The position numbers were made by a program, and so were the translations under genes. Shown piece after piece: positions 1 through 6,020 of a stretch of DNA of 8,705 nt. This DNA comes from Euryarchaeota archaeon UBA60 (GTDB lineage Archaea > Thermoplasmatota > Poseidoniia > Poseidoniales > Poseidoniaceae), in the NCBI GenBank assembly GCA_002503395.1, contig DARQ01000094.1, forward strand, positions 613 through 9,317, in the 5' to 3' direction. Under the pieces are notes generated by a model. That model did no database searches and had not been told where the DNA came from. It saw only the letters and a list, made by a program, of their open reading frames with translations. Within the stretch, counting starts at the first letter, position 1. Each line of letters starts with the position of its first letter.

Positions 1-48
1 GACCGGTTGTTGGACCGGTTGTTGAACCAGTTGTTGTACCGGTTGCTG
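1..48 (-). repeat. 12-bp tandem repeat, four units, coding for QQPV
   Basis: On the plus strand the units are gaccggttgttg (1-12), the same sequence at 13-24, aaccagttgttg (25-36) and taccggttgctg (37-48). On the minus strand they encode QQPV, QQPV, QQLV and QQPV. The array may continue past the left edge. It lies inside the tail of the surface protein. Units differ by one to three bases, so it is not freshly expanded apart from the first two, which are identical. Confidence 0.9.
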
Positions 49-633
49 GGCAACCATGCCAGGCTGAACCACGCCAGGCTGAACCATGCCAGGCTGAACC
101 ATTTGTGCGTCTGGAGCATCTTCAGACTTCATGCCAAGGCCGATGATGAGTATGACCAATCCACATAATGAGAAGCAAATCCCCACTCCAATGGAGATTA
201 TTCCCATCAAACTGTCGCCAAGTCCTCCAAGTGGGGTCAAGACATACACATTTCCCCCACCAGTTACCGTGATGGTGTAGGTCTGGGTATCGTTGGTGGG
301 GATTCCAAAAGAACCCAATTGTCTGAAACCCTCTTTGACATTACAATTATCTCCACACTCATTGAAGATTTCTTCTCCATCAGCATCAACAATACTCACA
401 TTCGGTAAGTTGCCGTCATCCTCAGACCAAACCATGTACTGCACACTTCCAGTTACTGAGAAGTCTGAAAGTGAATCGGGGGTATCGCTCGCCTTTCCAT
501 CCCAGAAACTGTCTGTTGGAGGATCAAAACTTTGTCCATCTGTGAACTTGATGAATCCATACAATCCTGCAACTAGGGCTATTCCTAGGACGACACCGCC
601 CAGAATCAACATTGTCTTCTTGCTTCTTGCCAT
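1..633 (-). CDS. Two-TM surface protein with Gln/Pro repeat tail (3' partial)
   Basis: I do not recognise a named family. Reading from ATG at 633, 211 codons are open and run off the left edge, so the C-terminus is missing. The N-terminus starts MARSKK, followed by a hydrophobic segment at about residues 8-28. Next comes a polar, acidic domain (about 30-140) with a Cys pair at C93 and C97 (ECGDNC) and beta-rich stretches, then a second hydrophobic segment (about 142-167). The tail is made of MVQPG units (from residue 178) and QQPV units (from about 197). The likely topology places the 110-residue middle domain outside the cell, with both ends inside. Two-TM proteins with Gln/Pro-rich cytoplasmic tails are frequent in marine Group II archaea (recollection, not a search). 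The gene diverges from the CREST hydrolase at 803. The start is chosen because the basic residues and first TM follow it directly; no clear Shine-Dalgarno site precedes it. Confidence 0.75.
   Translation of the reverse strand, partial: MARSKKTMLILGGVVLGIALVAGLYGFIKFTDGQSFDPPTDSFWDGKASDTPDSLSDFSVTGSVQYMVWSEDDGNLPNVSIVDADGEEIFNECGDNCNVKEGFRQLGSFGIPTNDTQTYTITVTGGGNVYVLTPLGGLGDSLMGIISIGVGICFSLCGLVILIIGLGMKSEDAPDAQMVQPGMVQPGVVQPGMVAQQPVQQLVQQPVQQPV
56..100 (-). repeat. 15-bp tandem repeat, three units, coding for V/MVQPG
   Basis: Units atgccaggctgaacc (56-70), acgccaggctgaacc (71-85) and atgccaggctgaacc (86-100) differ at one base. On the minus strand they encode the MVQPG pentapeptides of the tail. 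The unit is a multiple of three, so copy-number change keeps the frame. A different 12-bp array follows it directly in the gene. Confidence 0.93.
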
Positions 634-802
634 GCTTATGGACGGAAGGTCACAGACCAAGAATGTTGTCGAGTTTACTTCTCATGCTGGATTGCCTGTG
701 GTGAGGGTTCCCCTTAGAATAGTCTCCACATTTGCCTATCGGTCTGCGAAAAGATTCATTGCATTGTTTGAACTGAAATAACCCTATAGGGGAAGAGGCG
801 AG
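634..802. promoter_or_regulatory. Divergent intergenic region
   Basis: This 169-bp gap separates the minus-strand surface protein from the plus-strand CREST gene and must hold both promoters. I see no convincing TATA box. The clearest element is the 10-bp palindrome CCCTATAGGG at 782-791, ending 11 bp before the ATG at 803. Purine-rich GGGGAAGAGGCGAG follows it and could serve as a weak ribosome binding site. Confidence 0.4.
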
Positions 803-1579
803 ATGTCATTTGAGCAAAAAATCCCAATCCGGATTTTTATAGCCACCACCGCGTTGATGGTTCTGGTCTCACTTTGGTATGGTCGAATCGAACAACCGCA
901 ATCCTATCACCAATTTGGCGACACTCGAACATTGTTGGGAGTTCCGAATGCTTTCGATGTGCTGTCCAACCTGACAATCCTTGCCCCCGGCATCCTCGGC
1001 TTGGCTCTGATGTATCGACTGGGGAATTCCGATTATCGTTATCACCGCCAATTTGAGCCGGTGATTTTGTCCACCCTGTTCGGAGGAATGGTGATTACCG
1101 CCTTCGGCTCGATGTGGTTTCATCTGGAGCCCAGCGATGCAACCCTGGTCTGGGACCGGTTGGCGATGACCATCATCATGACCGGTTATTGCTCGCTGGT
1201 GGTCTCTGACAGATTCAGCCCATCGGTGGCCCAGCGGATGCACTTTCCACTACTGATTTTCGGATTACTCACCGTATTATTCTGGTATTTCAACGGTGAC
1301 CTGCGACCATATTTCATATTCAAGTTCCAGGCACCGATTCTAGTGCTGATTCTACTTTTTTGGGGAGAGGAATCGTATGACCGGGCTGGAGATTATCTAG
1401 TCTCAATGTTCTTCTTCCTGGTTGCCAGCATCCTTGAATTCGGCGATATCTTCGTCTATGAGACCCTCGGTATTATCGGTGGGCATGCCCTGAAGCATAT
1501 CTCCGCCGGCATTGGATTTTATTGGATTATGCGGATGATAGGTAGAAGGCAGGCGAAAGCCAATGCAATTCAAGCCTAG
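803..1579 (+). CDS. Alkaline-ceramidase-like CREST membrane hydrolase
   Basis: Integral membrane protein of 258 aa with about seven or eight hydrophobic segments (roughly 9-27, 51-71, 86-104, 117-134, 147-163, 171-187, 197-217, 229-246). It carries the CREST superfamily signature: S103 and H107 in GSMWFH, D118 in WDRLAM, and H228/H232 in GGHALKH. In human ACER3 the equivalent residues (S77, H81, D92, H217, H221, from memory) hold a catalytic zinc and a water. The spacings here (S to H +4, H to D +11, H to H +4) are the same. FDVLSNL at 51-57 also recalls the TVSNL region of ceramidases. The family hydrolyses amide bonds in lipids or acts as receptors. Archaea are not known for ceramides, so the true substrate is unknown. 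The start ATG follows a purine-rich stretch. The stop lies 13 bp from the convergent lipoprotein gene. Confidence 0.85.
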   Translation: MSFEQKIPIRIFIATTALMVLVSLWYGRIEQPQSYHQFGDTRTLLGVPNAFDVLSNLTILAPGILGLALMYRLGNSDYRYHRQFEPVILSTLFGGMVITAFGSMWFHLEPSDATLVWDRLAMTIIMTGYCSLVVSDRFSPSVAQRMHFPLLIFGLLTVLFWYFNGDLRPYFIFKFQAPILVLILLFWGEESYDRAGDYLVSMFFFLVASILEFGDIFVYETLGIIGGHALKHISAGIGFYWIMRMIGRRQAKANAIQA

Positions 1580-1592
1580 GCTCTGATTTCGC

Positions 1593-3167
1593 TCAGTCTT
1601 CCGATTCCCAAGTGGCCTTCGTCTCCGAAGGCCGAACGTCATCGCGATTTATTGTGGCCTTTGGTGGTGAGAGGGTGAATGGTGTTAGTTCGCCTTTATC
1701 CACATACAGACTAGGCCCACTGCTGAGGAAGTAAACCGAGCCACGCCGACTGCGGGAATCTGCCGGCTTGGGGTCATCCATCGTCGCACATTCCCCGGTG
1801 CAACCATCGGCGAATGCGACATAGACCCTTCCCTCTCGGTCGATGGTCAGGTCATTGAAGTCGAGCAGGTTGCGGTTCGAGCCACCGATATCGCGGCAAT
1901 CTCCGCTGTTCAGGCATATACTACCCACCTGCACCGGGTCAGGTGAGACTCGTACAGTGTGGAACACCGGGTTGGCATCGAGGGCATTCAGGCTATAGGT
2001 GATGTAGAGATAATAGGTGATGTTCTCTGTTGCATGGTGCGGATTGCCACTCCAATTATTTCCATCGATGTCGTCCAGGCCCAGTTCACTGCTGTTTTCA
2101 CTACCGAGGTAGGTGATGGCGATTCGCCCAGGGTCTCCAGCATCGATCTGCGGGAAGGTTGTCGAGATGACTTCAACCGGGCTTATCCGCATGCTGGTCT
2201 GTTCCCAGGAATTGCCCGAGTCGGTACTGCGCGACATGTAGATTCCGAAGTCGGCACCAGTCCAGATGTGATATCCGTTGGAATCGGTGTCTGTGGCTAC
2301 CTCAGAGTTCTTGCGCGGGTTTGGGGTGCCGACATCTTCACCCATTGTGTAGGTGTCCCAAGAAAGGCCATTGTCTTTGGAAACGATGACGGTCGGAGTG
2401 CCGACTCTCGGGGGAACATAGACCGTGCCGTCTGGTGCGGTGGTGATGGCGCCGTGCAGGCCGCCATTTGTTGTCGCCAATCCATATATCTGGCCGCCGA
2501 CCTCAAAGGTGGCGCCACCATCAAAACTGGTGTAGCAGAAAATTCCTGCGAGTTTGTTGTAGCAGAAATATATCGCTTCTTCGTAAACCGGGTCGAGTTG
2601 GCCGGGAATACCATAGCCATCATCAGTCCACGGTCCCGAACCGAGTTTGATGTGGTCGTTCAAGGGAATCGGGCCAGAGTCATGTGGATTGCCAATCCAG
2701 TTCTCTCCATCATTGTCGCTGAAGGCAATCCAGGTCGTGATAAGGGTCACCATCTGCACATTGAACACCCGGTCGGTAACCGGGTCGACCCACAGATATG
2801 GGTCACTGGTCGTGGGTTGGGAGGCGATGTCGGCAACGTCTTCCCAAAATCCCCCATGGTCACAGGAACGCATGACCTTCTCCAAGGCTACAAAGAACAT
2901 ACAACCGCTGGAGGTGATGCCGATACTGGGCTCGGGGCCGTTCTCTCCGACATCGCTGAAGGTGAAAATGAGGTTCAGGGGAGGTGCATCAACAGCCAAT
3001 CCATCAGGGCCGGTGACAAAGGTACCATCGGGCAGGGATGGCTCCTCGGGAGGTAGTGGAGGGGGCTGGTCGTCTTGGAAACAGCCGGCAAGCACAGATG
3101 TGAGCATCAAGGTGACCAGAAGCAGAGCACGGGCCCGCATATTTCCGGTGAAAATGCGATTGTGCAT
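1593..3167 (-). CDS. Sialidase-like Asp-box lipoprotein (BNR beta-propeller)
   Basis: Starting at ATG 3167 the product is 524 aa. A reading of six more codons from a TTG is less likely, and a second ATG at 3140 directly before the hydrophobic core is possible. The N-terminus is a lipoprotein signal peptide (RARALLLVTLMLTSVLAGC), with the lipobox Cys at residue 29 followed by a Pro/Glu-rich linker. The body has five Asp-box (SxDxGxxW/F) motifs: SCDHGGFW, SDNDGENW (Asn for Asp), SFDGGATF, SKDNGLSW and STDSGNSW, at about residues 101, 150, 214, 263 and 314. These mark the beta-hairpins of sialidase/BNR six-bladed propellers. Asp boxes are structural, and I cannot assign the catalytic arginine triad or Tyr/Glu pair, so glycosidase activity is not shown. 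It is likely anchored outside the membrane and could act on glycans or bind surface ligands. A GGGGA stretch lies about 8 bp before the chosen ATG. Confidence 0.82.
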   Translation of the reverse strand: MHNRIFTGNMRARALLLVTLMLTSVLAGCFQDDQPPPLPPEEPSLPDGTFVTGPDGLAVDAPPLNLIFTFSDVGENGPEPSIGITSSGCMFFVALEKVMRSCDHGGFWEDVADIASQPTTSDPYLWVDPVTDRVFNVQMVTLITTWIAFSDNDGENWIGNPHDSGPIPLNDHIKLGSGPWTDDGYGIPGQLDPVYEEAIYFCYNKLAGIFCYTSFDGGATFEVGGQIYGLATTNGGLHGAITTAPDGTVYVPPRVGTPTVIVSKDNGLSWDTYTMGEDVGTPNPRKNSEVATDTDSNGYHIWTGADFGIYMSRSTDSGNSWEQTSMRISPVEVISTTFPQIDAGDPGRIAITYLGSENSSELGLDDIDGNNWSGNPHHATENITYYLYITYSLNALDANPVFHTVRVSPDPVQVGSICLNSGDCRDIGGSNRNLLDFNDLTIDREGRVYVAFADGCTGECATMDDPKPADSRSRRGSVYFLSSGPSLYVDKGELTPFTLSPPKATINRDDVRPSETKATWESED

Positions 3168-3177
3168 TAGTCTATCC

Positions 3178-3195
3178 CCGAGCAATACCGAGCAA
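3178..3195 (-). repeat. Direct repeat at 10-bp period upstream of lipoprotein gene
   Basis: On the minus strand TTGCTCGG occurs twice (3195-3188 and 3185-3178) separated by TA, so the copies are 10 bp apart, one helical turn. The second copy runs into the GGGGA that may serve as ribosome binding site. It could be a regulator site or a chance repeat. Confidence 0.4.
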
Positions 3196-3382
3196 GTATT
3201 CAGGTGACATTCGTAATGCTACATATTGTACTTCGCCTTGGCTTACTTGGCCGGAAAAACTCCTAACACTCGGCTAAACCTCTCGCCTGAATGCCACTGA
3301 ATAATGGCGAGATCTTTGCACTCGCATTCGTCGTTTTTCCTCTATAGCGACATATGATTCAAATTTGTACGTCCGGTCGCCC

Positions 3383-3622
3383 TCACACATCATCGGGCAA
3401 GGCGTCGAATTCAGCCCGCTTATCCTCAAACCACTTACCCATGGCTTCAGGGTCTTGCATCAAATCCATCATCGCCTGCATCGCCTGAAGGTGGGCTGGG
3501 TCACCTTTCTGCATCATCTCAACCCCGTGGGCTTTGCTCAGTTCACCGATCTCATCAAAGGTCTCAGCGGTGAATATCACATCGCAAGCGCCGCCCAGTT
3601 GGGCACAGGTCATGGTCTTCAT
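3383..3622 (-). CDS. DUF1059-like small protein
   Basis: From ATG 3622 the product is 79 aa, starting MKTMTCAQLGGACD. This resembles the family pattern of DUF1059 proteins (short, starting MKTxxCxxLG...CD, then a helical half with HG), which have no established function. C6 and C13 are the paired cysteines. The C-terminal half is helical and rich in Met (QAMQAMMDLMQ) and acidic residues. Longer readings exist: ATG 3646 adds eight residues (MSQRIAVA) and 3697 adds 25. I prefer 3622 because the family motif begins there. The gene lies 111 bp downstream of gdhA on the same strand and may be read from the gdhA transcript. A redox or metal role for the Cys pair is only a guess. Confidence 0.7.
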   Translation of the reverse strand: MKTMTCAQLGGACDVIFTAETFDEIGELSKAHGVEMMQKGDPAHLQAMQAMMDLMQDPEAMGKWFEDKRAEFDALPDDV

Positions 3623-3699
3623 GGCCACTGCAATCCTTTGCGACATATAACTACGAAGGCCACTGGGATTCGCTTGCAGGTACGACCTTCGGTTCATCC

Positions 3700-3720
3700 G
3701 GAAACATACATGCTGCTTCC
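3700..3720 (-). terminator. Weak stem-loop after gdhA
   Basis: On the minus-strand RNA, GGAAGCA (3720-3714) can pair with UGUUUCC (3706-3700), seven pairs with one G-U, around a 7-nt loop. It starts 14 bp after the gdhA stop. No U-tract follows, so it is more likely a 3'-end stabilising or attenuating structure than an intrinsic terminator, and it may be chance. Confidence 0.25.
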
Positions 3721-3733
3721 TGTTGGGTTTCCC

Positions 3734-5092
3734 TCACAGCACCCCTTGGGCGAGCATGGCATCAGCGACCTTGAGGAAGCCGGCGACATTGGCGCCGAAG
3801 ACGTAATCGCCTTCGCGCCCGTATTTCTTGGCGGTATCGTAGGCGGCCTTGTGGATGTTGACCATGATGGTGTCCAATTTCTCGTCTACCTCTTCACGAG
3901 ACCAGTTCATTCGCAGGGAGTTCTGACTCATCTCCAACCCTGAAGTGGCTACCCCACCGGCATTACTCGCCTTACCTGGAGAGAACATCACTCCATTGCC
4001 CTGGAAGCACTCGATTGCCTCAGGGGTGCACGGCATGTTGGCACCTTCACCGACCACCATGACGCCATTGTCGACCAATGATTTCGCCTCATCTCCGTTT
4101 ATCTCGTTCTGGGTCGCACATGGCAGTGCGACATCGACCTTTACCGACCACAGTCCGTTGACCGATGGCTCGGGTTGTGCCGCGGCATAGGATGCACTGG
4201 CAAAGTGGTCAGCATATTCGCTGATACGGCCACGACGATTATTCTTCAGATCCATGATCCAAGCAAGTTTCTCGGCATCGATTCCGTCAGCATCATGGAT
4301 GAAACCACTGCTGTCTGACATCGTCATCGGCTTGCCTCCGAGTTCAATCACCTTTTCACAAGCGTACTGAGCGACGTTGCCACTACCGCTGATGGCTACG
4401 CTTTTTCCGGCGAAGGTTTCGCTCTTGGTCGCCAGCATTTCACGTACGAAGTATACCAGACCATATCCGGTTGCCTCGGGGCGAATCAGTGAGCCACCCC
4501 ACGACATTCCCTTGCCGGTCAGAACGCCGGTGAACTCGTTCTGCAATTTCTTGTACTGTCCAAACAGGTAACCAATCTCTCGGCCACCCACACCGATATC
4601 TCCGGCTGGAACGTCGGTGTTATTGCCGATGTGACGCCACAACTCGGACATGAAAGACTGACAGAAACGCATCACTTCATTATCGGATTTACCCTTCGGG
4701 TCGAAATCCGAACCACCCTTTCCCCCACCCAGTGGAAGTCCGGTAAGGCTGTTCTTGAAGACCTGCTCGAAGGCCAGAAACTTGAGAATCGAGAGATTTA
4801 CGCTGGGGTGAAATCTCAAGCCACCCTTGTAAGGCCCGATGGCACCATTGAATTGGATGCGGAAACCACGGTTGACGTGGACTTTGCCAGAATCATCTAC
4901 CCACGGAACACGGAATTGCAACAGACGCTCGGGCTCGACCATGCGCTCGAGTATTTTCGCCTCGACGAATTCAGGGTGTGCTTCCATAACCGATTCCAGT
5001 GATTCCAGCACCTCTTCAACCGCCTGGAGAAATTCAGGTTGGTCGGGGTCTCTTTGTCTAGCTAGTTTCAAGGCTGCTTCAACGTGGCTCAT
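3734..5092 (-). CDS. gdhA: NADP-specific glutamate dehydrogenase, bacterial type
   Basis: This 452-aa enzyme catalyses reversible reductive amination of 2-oxoglutarate with ammonium to glutamate in the cytoplasm, normally as a hexamer. It matches E. coli GdhA (447 aa) almost end to end, including the N-terminal extension and the C-terminal KVADAMLAQGV. Visible motifs: GPYKGGLRFHPSVNLSILKF (K89, substrate), LGGGKGGSDFDPKG (catalytic K125), PAGDIGVGGRE (D165) and the dinucleotide loop GSGNVA (236-241). These are followed by SDSSG (259-263), where the E. coli NADP enzyme has the same sequence, then CATQNE and ANMPCTPEA, and SNAGGVATSG near the end. NADP preference is inferred from this identity. 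ATG 5092 is the only sensible start; the ATG just upstream reads into a stop after three codons. The DUF1059-like gene follows on the same strand. Typical archaeal GDHs are shorter (about 415-420 aa), so lateral acquisition from bacteria is likely. Confidence 0.96.
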   Translation of the reverse strand: MSHVEAALKLARQRDPDQPEFLQAVEEVLESLESVMEAHPEFVEAKILERMVEPERLLQFRVPWVDDSGKVHVNRGFRIQFNGAIGPYKGGLRFHPSVNLSILKFLAFEQVFKNSLTGLPLGGGKGGSDFDPKGKSDNEVMRFCQSFMSELWRHIGNNTDVPAGDIGVGGREIGYLFGQYKKLQNEFTGVLTGKGMSWGGSLIRPEATGYGLVYFVREMLATKSETFAGKSVAISGSGNVAQYACEKVIELGGKPMTMSDSSGFIHDADGIDAEKLAWIMDLKNNRRGRISEYADHFASASYAAAQPEPSVNGLWSVKVDVALPCATQNEINGDEAKSLVDNGVMVVGEGANMPCTPEAIECFQGNGVMFSPGKASNAGGVATSGLEMSQNSLRMNWSREEVDEKLDTIMVNIHKAAYDTAKKYGREGDYVFGANVAGFLKVADAMLAQGVL

Positions 5093-5103
5093 TCTACCAT
5101 CTC

Positions 5104-5119
5104 AATCCCTAAGGGGATT
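5104..5119. promoter_or_regulatory. Inverted repeat just upstream of gdhA
   Basis: AATCCC (5104-5109), TAAG, GGGATT (5114-5119) is a perfect 6-bp inverted repeat 11 bp before the gdhA start codon. It could be an operator or a small 5'-leader hairpin near the ribosome binding region. It resembles the CCCTATAGGG palindrome at the same distance before the gene at 803. Confidence 0.45.
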
Positions 5120-5241
5120 GGCCCGCCCACCTTGCTTCACTTGTAAGTATTGCCGGTGTATTCCTCTTGACTGAGAGTGAATCACAACAATAAACCAAAG
5201 TTGCGGCAATGGAAACCGCACTGGAATTGCCTTCCGTATGA

Positions 5242-5697
5242 CTACGACCACGGATTTCGGATGATGAAAGCATTGAGGCGCTCTAGTCGCCGTTTCCCCG
5301 TCTCATCTTCAGGGGCTGTGGAACGAATCGCTTCTTCGATCAAGGCGTGTTCATCCTCCTGCAATCCATAAACTGAACGCAGGCCATCGAGAATCGCCAT
5401 CTCATCTTCGGTAATCTCTTCATCATCGAGAGCTGCAACCAATAATGACTGGTAGATGATGACATCACCGACCTCTCGCCCTGACCACTCTATCTCTTGA
5501 GTTTCAGAAATCGGACTCGGCATCTCACCCTTGGAAATTGCGATGCAATCAGGTATTACGGTTGGGCTGACACCCAAAGAGGTTCCAAGTACTCGCAACA
5601 TCGTCGCCTCATCGAAAGTGATGCGGTCATCGGCCAAAGCGATATTCAAGGTCTTCAGGTAGATTGACAATCCGCGACTCGCTTCAAGTAAGGCCAT
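5242..5697 (-). CDS. TerB-like acidic helical protein with internal duplication
   Basis: Protein of 151 aa, helical and acidic, probably cytoplasmic (no signal peptide or TM). Two similar units are visible: L21-ADDRITFDEATMLRVL and L90-DDEEITEDEMAILDGL, offset by exactly 69 residues. Each has the pattern L-x-D-D-x-I-T-x-D-E-x-x-x-L-x-x-L, like the repeated acidic helical hairpins of the TerB fold (tellurite resistance/co-chaperone-like family), where such acidic residues can bind metal. The TerB assignment rests on this pattern only and is moderate. No Ter-operon partners (TerD, TerC, TerZ) are present, so a tellurite role is not supported. It sits 149 bp upstream of gdhA on the same strand. 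A TATA-like box 23 bp before the ATG and lack of a Shine-Dalgarno site suggest a leaderless mRNA. Confidence 0.65.
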   Translation of the reverse strand: MALLEASRGLSIYLKTLNIALADDRITFDEATMLRVLGTSLGVSPTVIPDCIAISKGEMPSPISETQEIEWSGREVGDVIIYQSLLVAALDDEEITEDEMAILDGLRSVYGLQEDEHALIEEAIRSTAPEDETGKRRLERLNAFIIRNPWS

Positions 5698-5716
5698 GTG
5701 ACTGCGTGGGTGAACT

Positions 5717-5723
5717 CATATTT
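5717..5723 (-). promoter_or_regulatory. TATA-like box of the TerB-like gene
   Basis: Minus-strand AAATATG is centred 23 bp before the ATG at 5697. In archaea the TATA box lies about 25 bp before the transcription start, so transcription would begin at or next to the start codon. The CACGCAGTCAC preceding the ATG has no Shine-Dalgarno match, which fits a leaderless message. Confidence 0.45.
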
Positions 5724-5914
5724 CACCATCTTCCAACCATTCCCAGCCTACAACAACCAGAAGTGAATCTGAGGTGGAAGTCGTGGATTCAACCAAAAAA
5801 ACTCGTTCTTGGCAGTGTAAGACGAAATACGTGTTCGCGGAGAGGTTTCAGAGGTGATATTTTCGCTTTTTTCCGGTTTATAGCGCGCAGTGAGGCGTTT
5901 TTTGTTAAATAAAA

Positions 5915-5947
5915 ATTGAAGGGTTTGCAATTCAATTGCATTTCAAT
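5915..5947. promoter_or_regulatory. Nested palindrome upstream of the RHH gene
   Basis: TGCAATT-C-AATTGCA (5926-5940) is a perfect palindrome with 7-bp arms. It is flanked by a second matching pair, ATTGAA (5915-5920) and TTCAAT (5942-5947), so two inverted repeats share nearly one centre. RHH repressors commonly bind such dyads next to their own promoters, which makes an operator the leading guess. An AT-rich hairpin in a leader is less likely because it lies upstream of the probable TATA box. Confidence 0.55.
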
Positions 5948-5963
5948 CTGTCATTCATTTGGA

Positions 5964-5978
5964 ATACCTTTATGGTAT
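5964..5978 (+). promoter_or_regulatory. Inverted repeat ATACC-TTTAT-GGTAT over the probable TATA box
   Basis: ATACC (5964-5968) and GGTAT (5974-5978) flank TTTAT. The centre is about 50 bp before the ATG at 6021, a position that suits a TATA box for a transcript carrying the Shine-Dalgarno site at 6009. A protein bound here would block TBP, consistent with autorepression by the RHH product. Confidence 0.4.
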
Positions 5979-6008
5979 GTAGCTGGTCTGCCCAGTTTAG
6001 TCAACCAA

Positions 6009-6014
6009 AGGTGA
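6009..6014 (+). promoter_or_regulatory. Strong Shine-Dalgarno site of the RHH gene
   Basis: AGGTGA ends 6 nt before the ATG at 6021 and matches the archaeal anti-Shine-Dalgarno sequence (CACCTCC). It is the clearest ribosome binding site in the window and fixes the start of the RHH gene. Confidence 0.8.
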
Positions 6015-6020
6015 GATGCG

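Larger units (their letters stand above)
5698..6020. other. AT-rich divergent intergenic region
   Basis: No credible gene is seen in these 323 bp. The left part holds the TerB-like promoter. The middle (about 5855-5912) has two T6 runs (cgcttttttcc and gcgttttttg) and TTAAATAAA, much more AT-rich than the surroundings. The right part (5915-6014) carries two dyads and the Shine-Dalgarno site of the RHH gene, described separately. Confidence 0.7.

Noticed and set aside
293..781. 162-codon plus-strand frame opposite the two-TM surface protein
   Set aside because: Antisense to a protein with clear TM segments and repeat tail, and its own product shows no domain; shadow frame.
1959..3056. 365-codon plus-strand frame across the lipoprotein gene
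   Set aside because: It is the antisense shadow of the Asp-box lipoprotein, which has a signal peptide and five motifs; the plus-strand product has no family features.
3186..3382. Possible missed gene or RNA in the gap between lipoprotein and DUF1059 genes
   Set aside because: No good frame on either strand and only scattered short inverted matches (for example attcagg/cctgaat about 80 bp apart).
5242..5697. Tellurite resistance function for the TerB-like protein
   Set aside because: No TerC, TerD or TerZ-type genes nearby; fold resemblance alone does not give the function.
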